A DNA stretch of 64,000 nt from DATARR01 sp034666985. Lineage in GTDB: Bacteria; Acidobacteriota; Thermoanaerobaculia; Multivoradales; UBA5704. This document shows positions 42,781 to 51,254 of this stretch, in pieces. The translations under genes were made by a program, and so were the position numbers. The stretch's first letter is position 1. The number at the start of each line of letters is the position of its first letter. Where the stretch lies: NCBI GenBank assembly GCA_034666985.1, contig JAXDKS010000021.1:1-64000 (forward strand), in the 5' to 3' direction. The notes beneath the pieces are model-generated. The model had not been told where the DNA came from. It ran no database searches and saw only the letters and a program-made list of their open reading frames with translations.

Positions 42781-45326
42781 TGCACCCACTGCACGACTAC
42801 ATCGCCAAGCAACTCGCCGAGAGGCTGAAAAGCAAGATCGTTGTTTGGTACGACGCGCGAGGTGACTTCGCACCCTTCATCGTGGAGTTGCGCGGCTGCG
42901 CCATGGTCAGTAGCGAACCGGTCTCCGTCCCGATTGCCGGCGAAGGAGCCTATCTCGCGGAGTACAACGGATCGATGTTTGAGCTGCGCGCGGTGGTCGA
43001 ACCGCTCGTCAGTGGGGACGCGCCCGAGTCTCTTGTCATCTACTTGCCCGGCTGCGAGCACGACCGGCGCGCCTCAGTGCTTATGGAACTGGAGACGGCG
43101 GGAACAAAGTGGCAACCTCAACTCAATCAGTTCGCGCGCAACGTTTTGCTCAAGAAGTATACGCTCGGTGTCGTTGATGATTTGGTGCCGCTCGACCGTC
43201 AGGCCAGCTATGAGGATCTTGCTCGCGCCTCTGCCGCGGACTCCGCAGAACCGCCGTCCATTCTCAAGGGCATCTTCGCCGAGGCCAGAGGAAACGACGA
43301 GTTACTCGCAGCCTGGCTCATGAGCGATGCGAGAGACGAAAGGATTTTGGCGAAGGAAGCAACCCGGGAACTGATCAAGCTGGTTCGGTCGCGGCTGGGC
43401 CTTGACCTGTCCGACGACGCTTCGCTCGCGAAGCTCCGTTCCGTGACCCAACGGTACGTCCTCGCCGGCGAGTTTCGCAGCGACCTGAGCTGCCCGCCTC
43501 CGGCGAGCCTCGATGGCATCCCGAGTCCCAAGACCAAGGAGGAGGAAGCGGCCGTGCGAGACCTGGCGCGCCGTCTCCGGACGGGCTTCGCCGAGGCCTA
43601 TACCGATCTCGCCAATCGCGTTGAAGAGGAGCTCGGCCTGAAAGGTGCGAAGCTGCCGGCAGGCTGTCTGGGCCCCATCGATACGTTTCCATTCGAGGAA
43701 CGTGCGCTTCTCGGTCACTGCGGCGACCTCATCGCGAACCAGAAATTCGATGATGCGCTGGCGCTTGTCAACGAGCGCGAGCACAGCTTCTGGCTGGACC
43801 GCGACGTCCTAAGGAAAGCCCAGTGGGAGGCGTGCCGCCGCATGGCGGAGCTGGGAAGCGTTGCAATATATGTTCGCGGAGCCCTATCCAAGGCCACCGG
43901 CGATGCCAACGCCTGGATCGATGCGTACACAGCTAAAGGCGGCTGGTACCGCCTCGACCAGGCGCAGCGCCGGCTCGAAGCCTGGGTTTCGAACCTCAAT
44001 GAGGAGCCCGAGGAGCGACCTCTCGGTGTCGTTCGGCGAACCTACGAGGACGCCTGCCAGGCGATGGCCGATGGCTTTACGAAGGCTCTCGCGAAGGCTG
44101 GCTGGACGGCATCAGCCTCCATGCACCAGACGCGCGTTTTTAGCGAGGTGGTGTCGGAAGGCCCGAAGCCGGTCGCCTACTTCCTCGTGGACGCGATGCG
44201 CTTCGAGATGGGCGTCGAGCTCTCGGAGCGGCTGCCGAAGACGGTGGAGGTGTCCGTGCGCCATACCGTCGGCGTTCTTCCCAGCATCACGCCCATCGGT
44301 ATGGCGGCTCTTCAGCCCGGAGCCTCGGGCAGCTTCAGCGTCGTCGAGCAGGGTGGAAGGCTCGGGGCTCAGATTGAGGATGCCTTCCTGCCCGACCTGC
44401 CGTCGCGGAGAAAATTCGCCACAGCGCGCGCGCCGAAGCTCGTCGACATCTCGCTCGACGAGCTGCTCAGCTTGCCAGTCTCGAAGGTTTCCAAGAGGAT
44501 CGACGGCGCCCAGGTCGTTATGGTTCGGTCCCAGGAGATCGATCATGCTGGGGAGGCGGGCTTTACCTTTCAGGCTCGGCAGGTAATGGACACCGTCATC
44601 GACAATATCGCGCGAGCGATTCGGAAGCTCGCCGCGGCAGGCGTCGAACACACTGTCGTCAGCGCCGACCATGGCCATCTCTTCTTCGCCTCCGATCGCG
44701 ACGAGTCCATGCGCATCAATGCCCCCGGCGGAAACACCGTCGAGCTGCACCGCAGGTGCTGGATCGGTCGCGGTGGGGCCACGCCGGCAGGTTGCGTTCG
44801 TGTGGCCGCTTCAGCGCTGGGCTATGCCTCCGATCTCGAATTCGTCTTCCCGACCGGATTGGGCATCTTCAAGGCGGGCGGCGACCTCGCGTTCCATCAC
44901 GGTGGGCCGTCACTCCAGGAGCTGATCATCCCGGTCGTCACGGTGCGTTCCAAGGTGGGGGAGCCGCCGAGACCGTCGGCGGGTCCGATCACCGCCAGTG
45001 GTCTTCCCGAGGCGGTCACTACCCGCGTGTTCACGGTCACCTTGGCGCTCGGTGACAAGCAGATGACGCTCGGTGCCACGGGAAGGGTAGTTCGCCCGCT
45101 GTTGCTGTCGGCGGGCAAGCAAGTGGGAGCTGTTGGAATGGCGGTGGAGGCCGAGCTCGACCGTGCCACCGGGTGCGTGAAGATCGAGCCGGACAAGCCT
45201 GTTACGGTTGCCTTCCTGCTGAGCGACGACAGCGCGAAAGAGCTTCGCGTCGTCGTCCAGGACCCCACCACAGACGCGGAGCTGTACCGCTCGCCCACCG
45301 ACATCCCGGTTCGACTTGGAGTGTAA
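42780..45326 (+). CDS. pglZ: BREX alkaline-phosphatase-superfamily protein PglZ
   Basis: 848 aa. Metal-binding motif FLVDAMRFEMG (near residue 469), SADHGHLFF (near 628), and FHHGGPSLQELIIPVV (near 705) place it in the PglZ family, which is required for BREX. ATG 42780 overlaps the stop of the RelA/SpoT-type gene. N-terminal part has KIVVWYDARGDF, another PglZ hallmark. Length is usual for type 1 or type 6 PglZ. Confidence 0.93.
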   Translation: MHPLHDYIAKQLAERLKSKIVVWYDARGDFAPFIVELRGCAMVSSEPVSVPIAGEGAYLAEYNGSMFELRAVVEPLVSGDAPESLVIYLPGCEHDRRASVLMELETAGTKWQPQLNQFARNVLLKKYTLGVVDDLVPLDRQASYEDLARASAADSAEPPSILKGIFAEARGNDELLAAWLMSDARDERILAKEATRELIKLVRSRLGLDLSDDASLAKLRSVTQRYVLAGEFRSDLSCPPPASLDGIPSPKTKEEEAAVRDLARRLRTGFAEAYTDLANRVEEELGLKGAKLPAGCLGPIDTFPFEERALLGHCGDLIANQKFDDALALVNEREHSFWLDRDVLRKAQWEACRRMAELGSVAIYVRGALSKATGDANAWIDAYTAKGGWYRLDQAQRRLEAWVSNLNEEPEERPLGVVRRTYEDACQAMADGFTKALAKAGWTASASMHQTRVFSEVVSEGPKPVAYFLVDAMRFEMGVELSERLPKTVEVSVRHTVGVLPSITPIGMAALQPGASGSFSVVEQGGRLGAQIEDAFLPDLPSRRKFATARAPKLVDISLDELLSLPVSKVSKRIDGAQVVMVRSQEIDHAGEAGFTFQARQVMDTVIDNIARAIRKLAAAGVEHTVVSADHGHLFFASDRDESMRINAPGGNTVELHRRCWIGRGGATPAGCVRVAASALGYASDLEFVFPTGLGIFKAGGDLAFHHGGPSLQELIIPVVTVRSKVGEPPRPSAGPITASGLPEAVTTRVFTVTLALGDKQMTLGATGRVVRPLLLSAGKQVGAVGMAVEAELDRATGCVKIEPDKPVTVAFLLSDDSAKELRVVVQDPTTDAELYRSPTDIPVRLGV

Positions 45327-45329
45327 GCC

Positions 45330-47366
45330 ATGAGCAACGGAGCAGCTCCCGCGCGGGATGCACTCGACGACAAGGTGAACCGGCTGTTCGCCGGCAAGGT
45401 GGTGCGCAAGGATCTCGTCCGCAAAGTAAAGGTCGGCGCCAACGTGCCGGTCTTCGTTCTCGAATTCCTCCTGGGCAAATACTGCGCGTCCTCCGACGAG
45501 CTTGCGATCCAGATGGGCTTACAGGTCGTCAACGACACCTTGGCGAACAACTACATCCGTTCGGACGAGTCGATGAAGGCCCAGGCCATCGTGAAGGACC
45601 GCGGGCGGCATACGTTCATCGACAAAGTGCGGGTGCGCATCGTGGACTCCGACTATTGGGCAGAGGTCACGAACTTCGGCCATCGGAACGTACACATTCC
45701 CGAGCACTACGTGCGGGAGTATGAGCGCCTGGTCATGGGCGGCGTCTGGGCGCAGGTCGACATGCGCTTCGAATACGATGAGGAGAGCCGCGGGAAGAAT
45801 CCTTTCTGGATCGACAAGCTCACGCCAATCCAGATCGCAACGTTCGATCTCGAGGACTACCGCCGCGTGCGCCGCGAGCTCTCGACCGACGAGTGGCTCG
45901 ACCTCATGGTGCGGAGCATGGGCTATGAGCCCGGCGAGATGTCCCGCCGGCTGAAGATGCTCTTTCTGGTGCGGCTCATCCCGCTCGCCGAGCGTAACTA
46001 CAATCTCGTCGAGCTGGGCCCGCGAGGCACTGGCAAGAGCTACGTCGTGCAGGAGGTTTCACCGTACTCGGCGCTGCTCACGGGGGGAACTACCGTTGCC
46101 AACCTCTTCGGCCACATGTCCGGCCGGCAGAAGGGGATGGTGCAGATCTGGGACGTCGTCGGCTTCGACGAGGTCGCGGACCTGCAGAAGATGCCGAAGG
46201 AGGTCATCACGACGATGAAGACCTACTGCGAGTCCGGCACCTACCAACGCGGCCAGGAGGCCGTATCCGGCGACGCCAGTATCGCGATGTTCGGCAATAC
46301 CAATCAGCCGATCGACGTCATGGTCCAGACCGGACACCTCTTCGCGCCGATGCCGGACATCATTCGCGATGACATGGCCTTCATCGATCGCCTGCACTTC
46401 TATCTCCCCGGCTGGGAGATCCCGAAGATGCGGAACGAGCTGTTCACCGATCACTACGGCTTCGTCGTCGACTACCTCGCCGAGGCGCTCCGTGAGATGC
46501 GGAAGCACAACTTCACGGAGGTCATCGACCGGCACTTCTCGATGGGCGCGCACCTCAATGCCCGCGACCGCAAGGCTGTGCGCAAGACGGTGTCGGGCCT
46601 GATGAAGATCCTCTTCCCACACGGCGAGGTGACTCAGGAAGAGCTCGCCGAGCTCCTCGAGCTCGCGCTCGAAGGGCGGCGCCGCGTGAAAGAGCAGCTC
46701 AAGAAGATGGGTTCGTTCGAGTATTACCACACATCGTTCAGTTACACCGAGCAGGAGACCGGCGACGAGAAGTTCGTGGGAGTCCCCGAACAGGGAGGGC
46801 GAGACCTCATCTCCACTGATCCGCTCTCACCCGGCACGGTTTACACAGCGGGCGTCACCTCGGACGGCACGGTGGGACTTTACCGACTCGAAGTCTCCGT
46901 CTCGACCGGAACGGGCAAGCTCAAGATGGCTGGCGGTCTGGCCGGTGCAATGAAGGAGTCCGTGTTGCGAGCGTTCAGTTACGTTCAGGCGAAGAAGTCC
47001 GAGCTAGGCATCGCGCGAGATCTCGACACCTCCGACCTGCACGTCGAGGTTATCGATCTCCTCGGCAACCGCGTCGAGGCCGAGCTGGGTGTTGCCTTCT
47101 TCGTCGCCTGCTACTCGGCACTGCGGAAGGCTCCGGTCAGTCCAGCTCTTCTCATTCTCGGTGACATGAGCGTGCAGGGAAACATCAAACCGCTACGCTC
47201 GCTCACCGAGCCGCTTCAGATCGCCAAGGACAATGGCGCCAAACGCGCTCTTATCCCCATCGAAAACAAGCGGAGCTTTCTCGACGTCAGCGCCGACATC
47301 CTTGAGCACGTGGACCCGATCTTCTTCGGCGACCCAAAGACGGCGGCGATGAAGGTGATCGGCTGA
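45330..47366 (+). CDS. brxL: BREX AAA+/Lon-like protein BrxL
   Basis: 678 aa. AAA+ core with Walker A GPRGTGKS (near 230) and Walker B VGFDEVADL (near 277), then a C-terminal Lon-like protease domain (LLILGDMSVQGNIKPLRSLTEPL, RALIPIENKRSF). The Lon Ser-Lys dyad is not evident: the GPSAG-equivalent reads AELGVA and the lysine position is Thr. GGAG lies 8 bases before ATG 45330, three bases after the pglZ stop. BrxL belongs to type 1/type 4 BREX; no brxD or brxHI is present. Confidence 0.92.
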   Translation: MSNGAAPARDALDDKVNRLFAGKVVRKDLVRKVKVGANVPVFVLEFLLGKYCASSDELAIQMGLQVVNDTLANNYIRSDESMKAQAIVKDRGRHTFIDKVRVRIVDSDYWAEVTNFGHRNVHIPEHYVREYERLVMGGVWAQVDMRFEYDEESRGKNPFWIDKLTPIQIATFDLEDYRRVRRELSTDEWLDLMVRSMGYEPGEMSRRLKMLFLVRLIPLAERNYNLVELGPRGTGKSYVVQEVSPYSALLTGGTTVANLFGHMSGRQKGMVQIWDVVGFDEVADLQKMPKEVITTMKTYCESGTYQRGQEAVSGDASIAMFGNTNQPIDVMVQTGHLFAPMPDIIRDDMAFIDRLHFYLPGWEIPKMRNELFTDHYGFVVDYLAEALREMRKHNFTEVIDRHFSMGAHLNARDRKAVRKTVSGLMKILFPHGEVTQEELAELLELALEGRRRVKEQLKKMGSFEYYHTSFSYTEQETGDEKFVGVPEQGGRDLISTDPLSPGTVYTAGVTSDGTVGLYRLEVSVSTGTGKLKMAGGLAGAMKESVLRAFSYVQAKKSELGIARDLDTSDLHVEVIDLLGNRVEAELGVAFFVACYSALRKAPVSPALLILGDMSVQGNIKPLRSLTEPLQIAKDNGAKRALIPIENKRSFLDVSADILEHVDPIFFGDPKTAAMKVIG

Positions 47367-47812
47367 GGGCGAAGGACCGGGTGGAACTGGTGAGCCGGGG
47401 CTCTCTAGGGCCTGTACCGCGGGCGCGCCTCGAACGCGAGCGGGTTCGGTACACTGAGGGCGTCGGCAACCTCGCGCCCTACTGCCAAGTCGTGGTGTGG
47501 TGGCGTCCAAACGCTGCGGCGGCCCGAGTCGGCGGAAGCTCTGGAGGATAGGACCGGACAAGTCACCGGACAAGTCGGAAGCGTGGAAGAGGAGCTCTCG
47601 GCGGAGGTGCAGCGCCTCCTGCAAGCGACCACCGGCAACGGAAATGCCAGGCACTTCGTGCGAAGGGACGCCGCGAAGGGCGGCGTTGGGCTGGAGGTCT
47701 TCGAGCTTCCTCCGCGGGCCGTGGGACTCGGCGGTCAGTCGGGAAGTGACGACCGGGAGCGGCGGGGGACCCGGTCGTCGATCGGCGGCTTCGAGACGGC
47801 GCGAGGCCGAAG
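47367..47812. other. Non-coding end of the BREX island
   Basis: 446 bases without a convincing gene. An inverted repeat GTACCG (47414-47419)/CGGTAC (47447-47452) with GC-rich inner arms could terminate the operon. A perfect 12-bp direct repeat ACCGGACAAGTC occurs twice in tandem (47553-47576). A GTG-initiated 85-codon ORF from 47583 is low-complexity, Arg/Gly-rich and overlaps the next gene; not called. Confidence 0.5.
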
Positions 47813-48853
47813 TTATTGGCGGAACCAGGGAGCGGTATAGGGCGAGTTGAGGAAAAACTGGAGCAGCTTTTGCCCGATTTTGGATTCGGCTCCCTGCGCC
47901 GGATGCGTGCCATCTGATACAAATTCGTTGCACGCCCAGGTCAGCCCGTCGCTGCGCGGCGTGAGACCGTCGGCCCAGGGATAGATGGACCAGGCCAGCC
48001 AGGGTGCCACCGTGCCGAAGTCCAGGTTGCCGGCCAGCGGATCGGTGCCCTGGCCGGCCATCTGGTCGATCTGGGCCTCGATCAACCATTTCACGGCGAA
48101 ACCCGACTCATAGGCGTACGGCTCGGGATTGAGGTCGGAGGTAGCGTAGCCAGCGTAGCTGCGGCTCATGAAGAAGGCCAGTTGGAGGTTGGGGTAGCGC
48201 ATCTTGAGGGCGCGCGAGACGTCGGCGAGGCCCCGCTCGAGGTTGTAGGCGTCGGCGCCCGAGGCGGGCAGGCTGACCGTCGGCTTGGCGTCGGCGAGCT
48301 TCACCCACACCACCTGCACCTGTTTCTCTCTCAGGCCCTTCGGCACCAGCACGGTGTCGCGGACACGGTCGTAGTTGGGATCGGTGGGCGAGTCCCAGGT
48401 CGAGGTTTCCTGGCCCCCTTTGGCGCCGTTGACGATCACCAGGTGGGTTTTATCGACGCGGGAATCGGCCGCCGCTCGCCCCATGAAGGTCCATGAGTCG
48501 CACGGCTCACTGCCGTTCTGGGAGCAGAACTCCTGGGTGGTGTGCGACAACCCGATCGACAGCAGGACGATCTTGCCGTCTGCGCTCGGCAGGCCCGAGG
48601 GGCTCAAGGGCTGGATGGCCGCAGCGCGGGCCAGGCCCTCCTGATGGTGCGCGGGCGGCGGCGTATTGAGCCCGCCGGGATAGAGGCCGCCCTGGAACTG
48701 GCCCAGGTAGCTTCCCGCGGCGAGGTCGTTCAGCGGCGTCAGCCCCACCGAGGTGCCCGCGCAGTTGGAGCCCCTCGCTCCGGGCGCGGCGGCGAGCGCG
48801 AGGGTGACATAGGCAAGGACCACAAGACCACACGACTTCAGCTTCAAGGACAT
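47813..48853 (-). CDS. Secreted SGNH-hydrolase-like protein
   Basis: 346 aa with a signal peptide (GLVVLAYVTLALAAAPGARG). A GxS-type block LLSIGLSHT (near 100) and C-terminal DGTHP (near 315) resemble block I and block V of the SGNH/GDSL hydrolases, with intervening VIVNGAKGG and VVWVKLADAKP strands. No closer family is recognised. ATG 48853 has GGAGG 6 bases upstream. Probably exported or periplasmic; possible esterase or deacetylase. Sits between the BREX island and the DUF1016/repeat region. Confidence 0.65.
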   Translation of the reverse strand: MSLKLKSCGLVVLAYVTLALAAAPGARGSNCAGTSVGLTPLNDLAAGSYLGQFQGGLYPGGLNTPPPAHHQEGLARAAAIQPLSPSGLPSADGKIVLLSIGLSHTTQEFCSQNGSEPCDSWTFMGRAAADSRVDKTHLVIVNGAKGGQETSTWDSPTDPNYDRVRDTVLVPKGLREKQVQVVWVKLADAKPTVSLPASGADAYNLERGLADVSRALKMRYPNLQLAFFMSRSYAGYATSDLNPEPYAYESGFAVKWLIEAQIDQMAGQGTDPLAGNLDFGTVAPWLAWSIYPWADGLTPRSDGLTWACNEFVSDGTHPAQGAESKIGQKLLQFFLNSPYTAPWFRQ

Positions 48854-49003
48854 ACATCTCCTCCTTCGGCACGCGGCCGACGAAAAGGGAGCCAGGCCCG
48901 AAACCCCGGGCGCTCGTCCTCGCCTACGCGACAGAGAAACCCGCTTTCAGCATGCTCCTTCTTCCCTGGTGCGCGCCGGTGGGCAGGTGGGGCCGGCTGG
49001 ATA

Positions 49004-49070
49004 AAGGGCGGAAGTCCGAGAGCCCTCTGTTGTAGAGTCGGCGGCGTCCCACCGGCAGGCTGGAGTGGCC
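49004..49070 (+). repeat. 67-bp repeat, copy A
   Basis: Shares GGGCGG, AGTCCGAGAG, CTGTTGTAGA and GGCTGGA with copy B at 50385-50451 (about 80% by eye), same orientation. The two copies bracket the DUF1016 gene. Both contain a TGTTGTAGA(A/G)T segment like a -10 box. Confidence 0.65.
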
Positions 49071-49211
49071 CGACGATCCAGGAGGAGTCGGCTGCGAGAT
49101 CGTGCGCGAGATCCTGGTCTGCCGGACCTGTTCCGAAGGGTCCTCGGGCCGCCACTTTGACGGGTGTGATCCTCCCGCTCTGTTAGTAGCCGCCTGATTG
49201 CAGCCGCCATT

Positions 49212-49243
49212 GTGGCCGGACCGCGACCGCGCGGTCCGGCCAC
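49212..49243 (-). terminator. Hairpin at the end of the second DUF1016 gene
   Basis: Perfect 13-bp stem (GTGGCCGGACCGC with its complement) and 6-nt loop, four bases past the stop codon. No T-run; likely transcript end or mRNA-stabilising structure. Confidence 0.55.
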
Positions 49244-49247
49244 CTGG

Positions 49248-50315
49248 TCATTCGGCTTCCGTTGCAATCAGCGCATAGAATTCATGCAGTTTGGCCTGGA
49301 GCAGCTTCTTGTCCGGCAGCCGGGTCTGATATTCGGCGACCAGCGCTGGCGACAGAGAGCGGCTGAGGGCGTACTCGACCACCTCGTTGTCTTTGCCGGC
49401 GCAGAGCAGGACGCCGATCGACGGCCCTTCGTGCGGCTTGCGGACGTCACGGTCGAGCGCCTCCAGATAGAACTCCAGCTTGCCGAGGTGCTCGGGCTGG
49501 AACTCACCGATCTTGAGCTCGATGGCGACCAGGCAGCTCAGGCCACGGTGGAAGAAGAGCAGGTCGAGCGCGAAGTCTTTGCCGCCGACCTGGAGCGGTA
49601 CTTCGCTGCCGATGAAGCAGAAGTCGCGGCCGAGCTCGGCCAGGAAGCGACGCAGGTCGCGCACCAGGCTCTTGTGCAGGTCGGCCTCGTGATGACCGTC
49701 GGGCAGGTCGAGAAACTCGACAAGGTAGGCGTCGCGAAAGACCGCCTCGGCGCCAGGGTGCAATTGTCTCAACGCTGTTGAGACTTGTGGCGGGTTCAGC
49801 ACCGCTCGCTCGAAGAGGGCGCCTGCGAGTTGGCGTTCGAGGTCGCGGCTGGACCACTTCTCCTGTGCGGCGAGTCGAATATAGAACTCCCGTTCCTGGG
49901 CCCGCCGGCATCGGCCTAGAATCAGGAGATGGTGTGTCCAGGGCAATTGTGTCAGCAGTGCTGGCACTATTTCGGCGTTGCTGTAAGCATCGAAGAACTG
50001 CCGCATCCGGAACAGATTCCGTCGGGTGAACCCTCTGAGGTTCGGGTGCCGCCGCTGGATGTAGCGCGCCAACTCAGTCACCACCCTTTCGCCCCAGGCC
50101 GCGGTCTCCAGCTTGCGCGAAATGTACTCACCCACCCGCCAGTAGAGGTCGACGAGAGCGGTGTTGACGGCGGCCAAGGCTCGGCTACGGCTGGCCTGGA
50201 TCATCTCCACGACTTCGGCGAAGGCCTGTTCCTCGGGCGCCGGGGATAGGACGGAGGTTGTCGGCTGACGCCGGCCCTGGAGCTTGGCTGACTTCTTGGA
50301 CTGGAGGTTGCTCAT
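49248..50315 (-). CDS. DUF1016 (YhcG-type) PD-(D/E)xK nuclease, stand-alone copy
   Basis: 355 aa. N-terminal helical domain (VVEMIQASRSRALAAVNTALVDLYWRVGEYI, FTRRNLFRMRQFFDAYSN, LPWTHHLLILGRCRRAQEREFYIRLA) and nuclease domain with FALDLLFFH (Asp near 249), AIELKIGEFQPEHLGKLEFYL (Glu-x-Lys near 262-264). Catalytic residues intact. Distant paralogue of the BREX-embedded copy. It sits alone between two direct copies of a 67-bp repeat and next to a minisatellite, suggesting mobility. No strong Shine-Dalgarno precedes the ATG at 50315. Confidence 0.85.
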   Translation of the reverse strand: MSNLQSKKSAKLQGRRQPTTSVLSPAPEEQAFAEVVEMIQASRSRALAAVNTALVDLYWRVGEYISRKLETAAWGERVVTELARYIQRRHPNLRGFTRRNLFRMRQFFDAYSNAEIVPALLTQLPWTHHLLILGRCRRAQEREFYIRLAAQEKWSSRDLERQLAGALFERAVLNPPQVSTALRQLHPGAEAVFRDAYLVEFLDLPDGHHEADLHKSLVRDLRRFLAELGRDFCFIGSEVPLQVGGKDFALDLLFFHRGLSCLVAIELKIGEFQPEHLGKLEFYLEALDRDVRKPHEGPSIGVLLCAGKDNEVVEYALSRSLSPALVAEYQTRLPDKKLLQAKLHEFYALIATEAE

Positions 50316-50384
50316 CTGGATGCAATTACATCATGAGAACAGTACCCGGCGCTAGAGGTCAGGGGAACCGAGCCCGCCCTGAGG

Positions 50385-50451
50385 AAGGGCGGGAGTCCGA
50401 GAGAAAACTGTTGTAGAATGGGCACCGTTCCACTGGCGGGCTGGAATTGCC
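50385..50451 (+). repeat. 67-bp repeat, copy B
   Basis: Direct repeat of 49004-49070. Contains TGTTGTAGAAT, a good -10-like sequence, upstream of the minisatellite. Confidence 0.65.
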
Positions 50452-50524
50452 TGCCGCGGCCGGCCGGCGAATCCTCATGGCACCTCTGCCGAGAACTTCG
50501 AGGTTCCCGAGCCAAGCTGCTCGC

Positions 50525-50755
50525 CGCCTGGGCTCCATGGTTTCGCGGCTGCGCTCCATGGCACAGCCTCTGCGCTGGGAGGTCCCACGGCTGCGCTCCA
50601 TGGCTGAGGCGCTACGCTCCATGGCACAGCGGTGGCGTTCCATGACACGGCGGCTGCGCTTCATGACACAGCCTCAGTGCTCGGTAGCACAGCCGTTGTG
50701 CTCCCTGACTCAACGCCTGCGCTCCATGACTCAGCCGTCGCGCTTCCAGCTCCAC
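50525..50755 (+). repeat. 21-bp minisatellite, about 11 degenerate units
   Basis: Units of 21 bases centred on CTGCGCTCCATGGCACAG, repeated head to tail with drift (e.g. the unit at 50588-50608). A multiple of three, so frames stay open through it. Confidence 0.8.
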
Positions 50756-50819
50756 CGCTGAGCTGCTAGACTCTCCCGCGCAACGCCACTCTTCGAGAGC
50801 TTTTCAAGGAGGTATCCCG

Positions 50820-51218
50820 ATGCCGTCCTCGCAGAGACGCTCGCGCCCTGAGCGCCAGCGCCGTTGGGACCTGTTGATCTCCGCTCGCCAGCGGATCCTG
50901 GAGACTCTCCCCCATCTCGACGAAGATCTCGGCGAATTGGAGTCGATCCAGAAGAATGCCCGCGCCCTCGTCGCCAAGCAGGTCTACTACCTTGGGAAGG
51001 CCCGGGAGGTCACGGCGAAGCTCCAGGCGCTGGGAAAACGGGGGGATCGTCTGCGCGGCCGGATCGGCGCGAGCCTTCGCGGCCGGCACGGCTACGACGC
51101 CCTGGAGCTGATCGCGTACGGTTTCAAACCGCGCCGCGCCAAGATCTCCACGAAGGAGACGGAGAGCCTCAACGAAGACCCGACGGACGGTGTCTCCGGC
51201 GGCATTCCCTCTGAATAG
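50820..51218 (+). CDS. Hypothetical protein, mostly helical
   Basis: 132 aa, no signal peptide. Arg-rich N-terminus, then predicted long helices (DLLISARQRILETLPHLDEDLGELESIQKNARALVAKQVYYLGKARE-type pattern) and a GFKPRR segment; acidic C-terminus. Perfect Shine-Dalgarno AAGGAGGT 6 bases before the ATG makes this a firm gene. No family recognised. It lies just after the minisatellite; YGFKPRR and the basic middle suggest nucleic-acid binding, but this is a guess. Confidence 0.7.
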   Translation: MPSSQRRSRPERQRRWDLLISARQRILETLPHLDEDLGELESIQKNARALVAKQVYYLGKAREVTAKLQALGKRGDRLRGRIGASLRGRHGYDALELIAYGFKPRRAKISTKETESLNEDPTDGVSGGIPSE

Positions 51219-51254
51219 GCGCCTTCGGATCTCTGGTGCCGAGGGTGAGCCAGC

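Larger units (their letters stand above)
48854..49247. other. Intergenic region with 67-bp repeat copy A and a long hairpin
   Basis: No gene supported. Contains repeat copy A (49004-49070) and a perfect 13-bp hairpin (49212-49224 with 49231-49243) immediately after the stop of the minus-strand DUF1016 gene. Confidence 0.55.
50316..50819. other. Repeat-rich intergenic region
   Basis: 504 bases holding repeat copy B (50385-50451), a CCGCCCT/AGGGCGG hairpin (about 50374-50391), and an 11-unit 21-bp minisatellite (50525-50755). Reading frames crossing the minisatellite give heptad repeats (RLRSMAQ-like on plus, MERSRG-like on minus) and are judged non-genic. Confidence 0.6.

Noticed and set aside
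47367..47812. Attachment-site repeat matching the tRNA-Phe 3' end
   Set aside because: No stretch resembling the tRNA T-arm plus acceptor end was found after brxL.
47583..47840. 85-codon ORF after brxL
   Set aside because: Arg/Gly-rich low-complexity sequence, no Shine-Dalgarno, overlaps the next gene.
50525..50755. CRISPR array
   Set aside because: The repeats are contiguous without spacers; no cas genes anywhere in the window.
50418..50761. ORFs spanning the 21-bp repeats on both strands
   Set aside because: Open only because the repeat unit is a multiple of three; protein is a degenerate heptad repeat.
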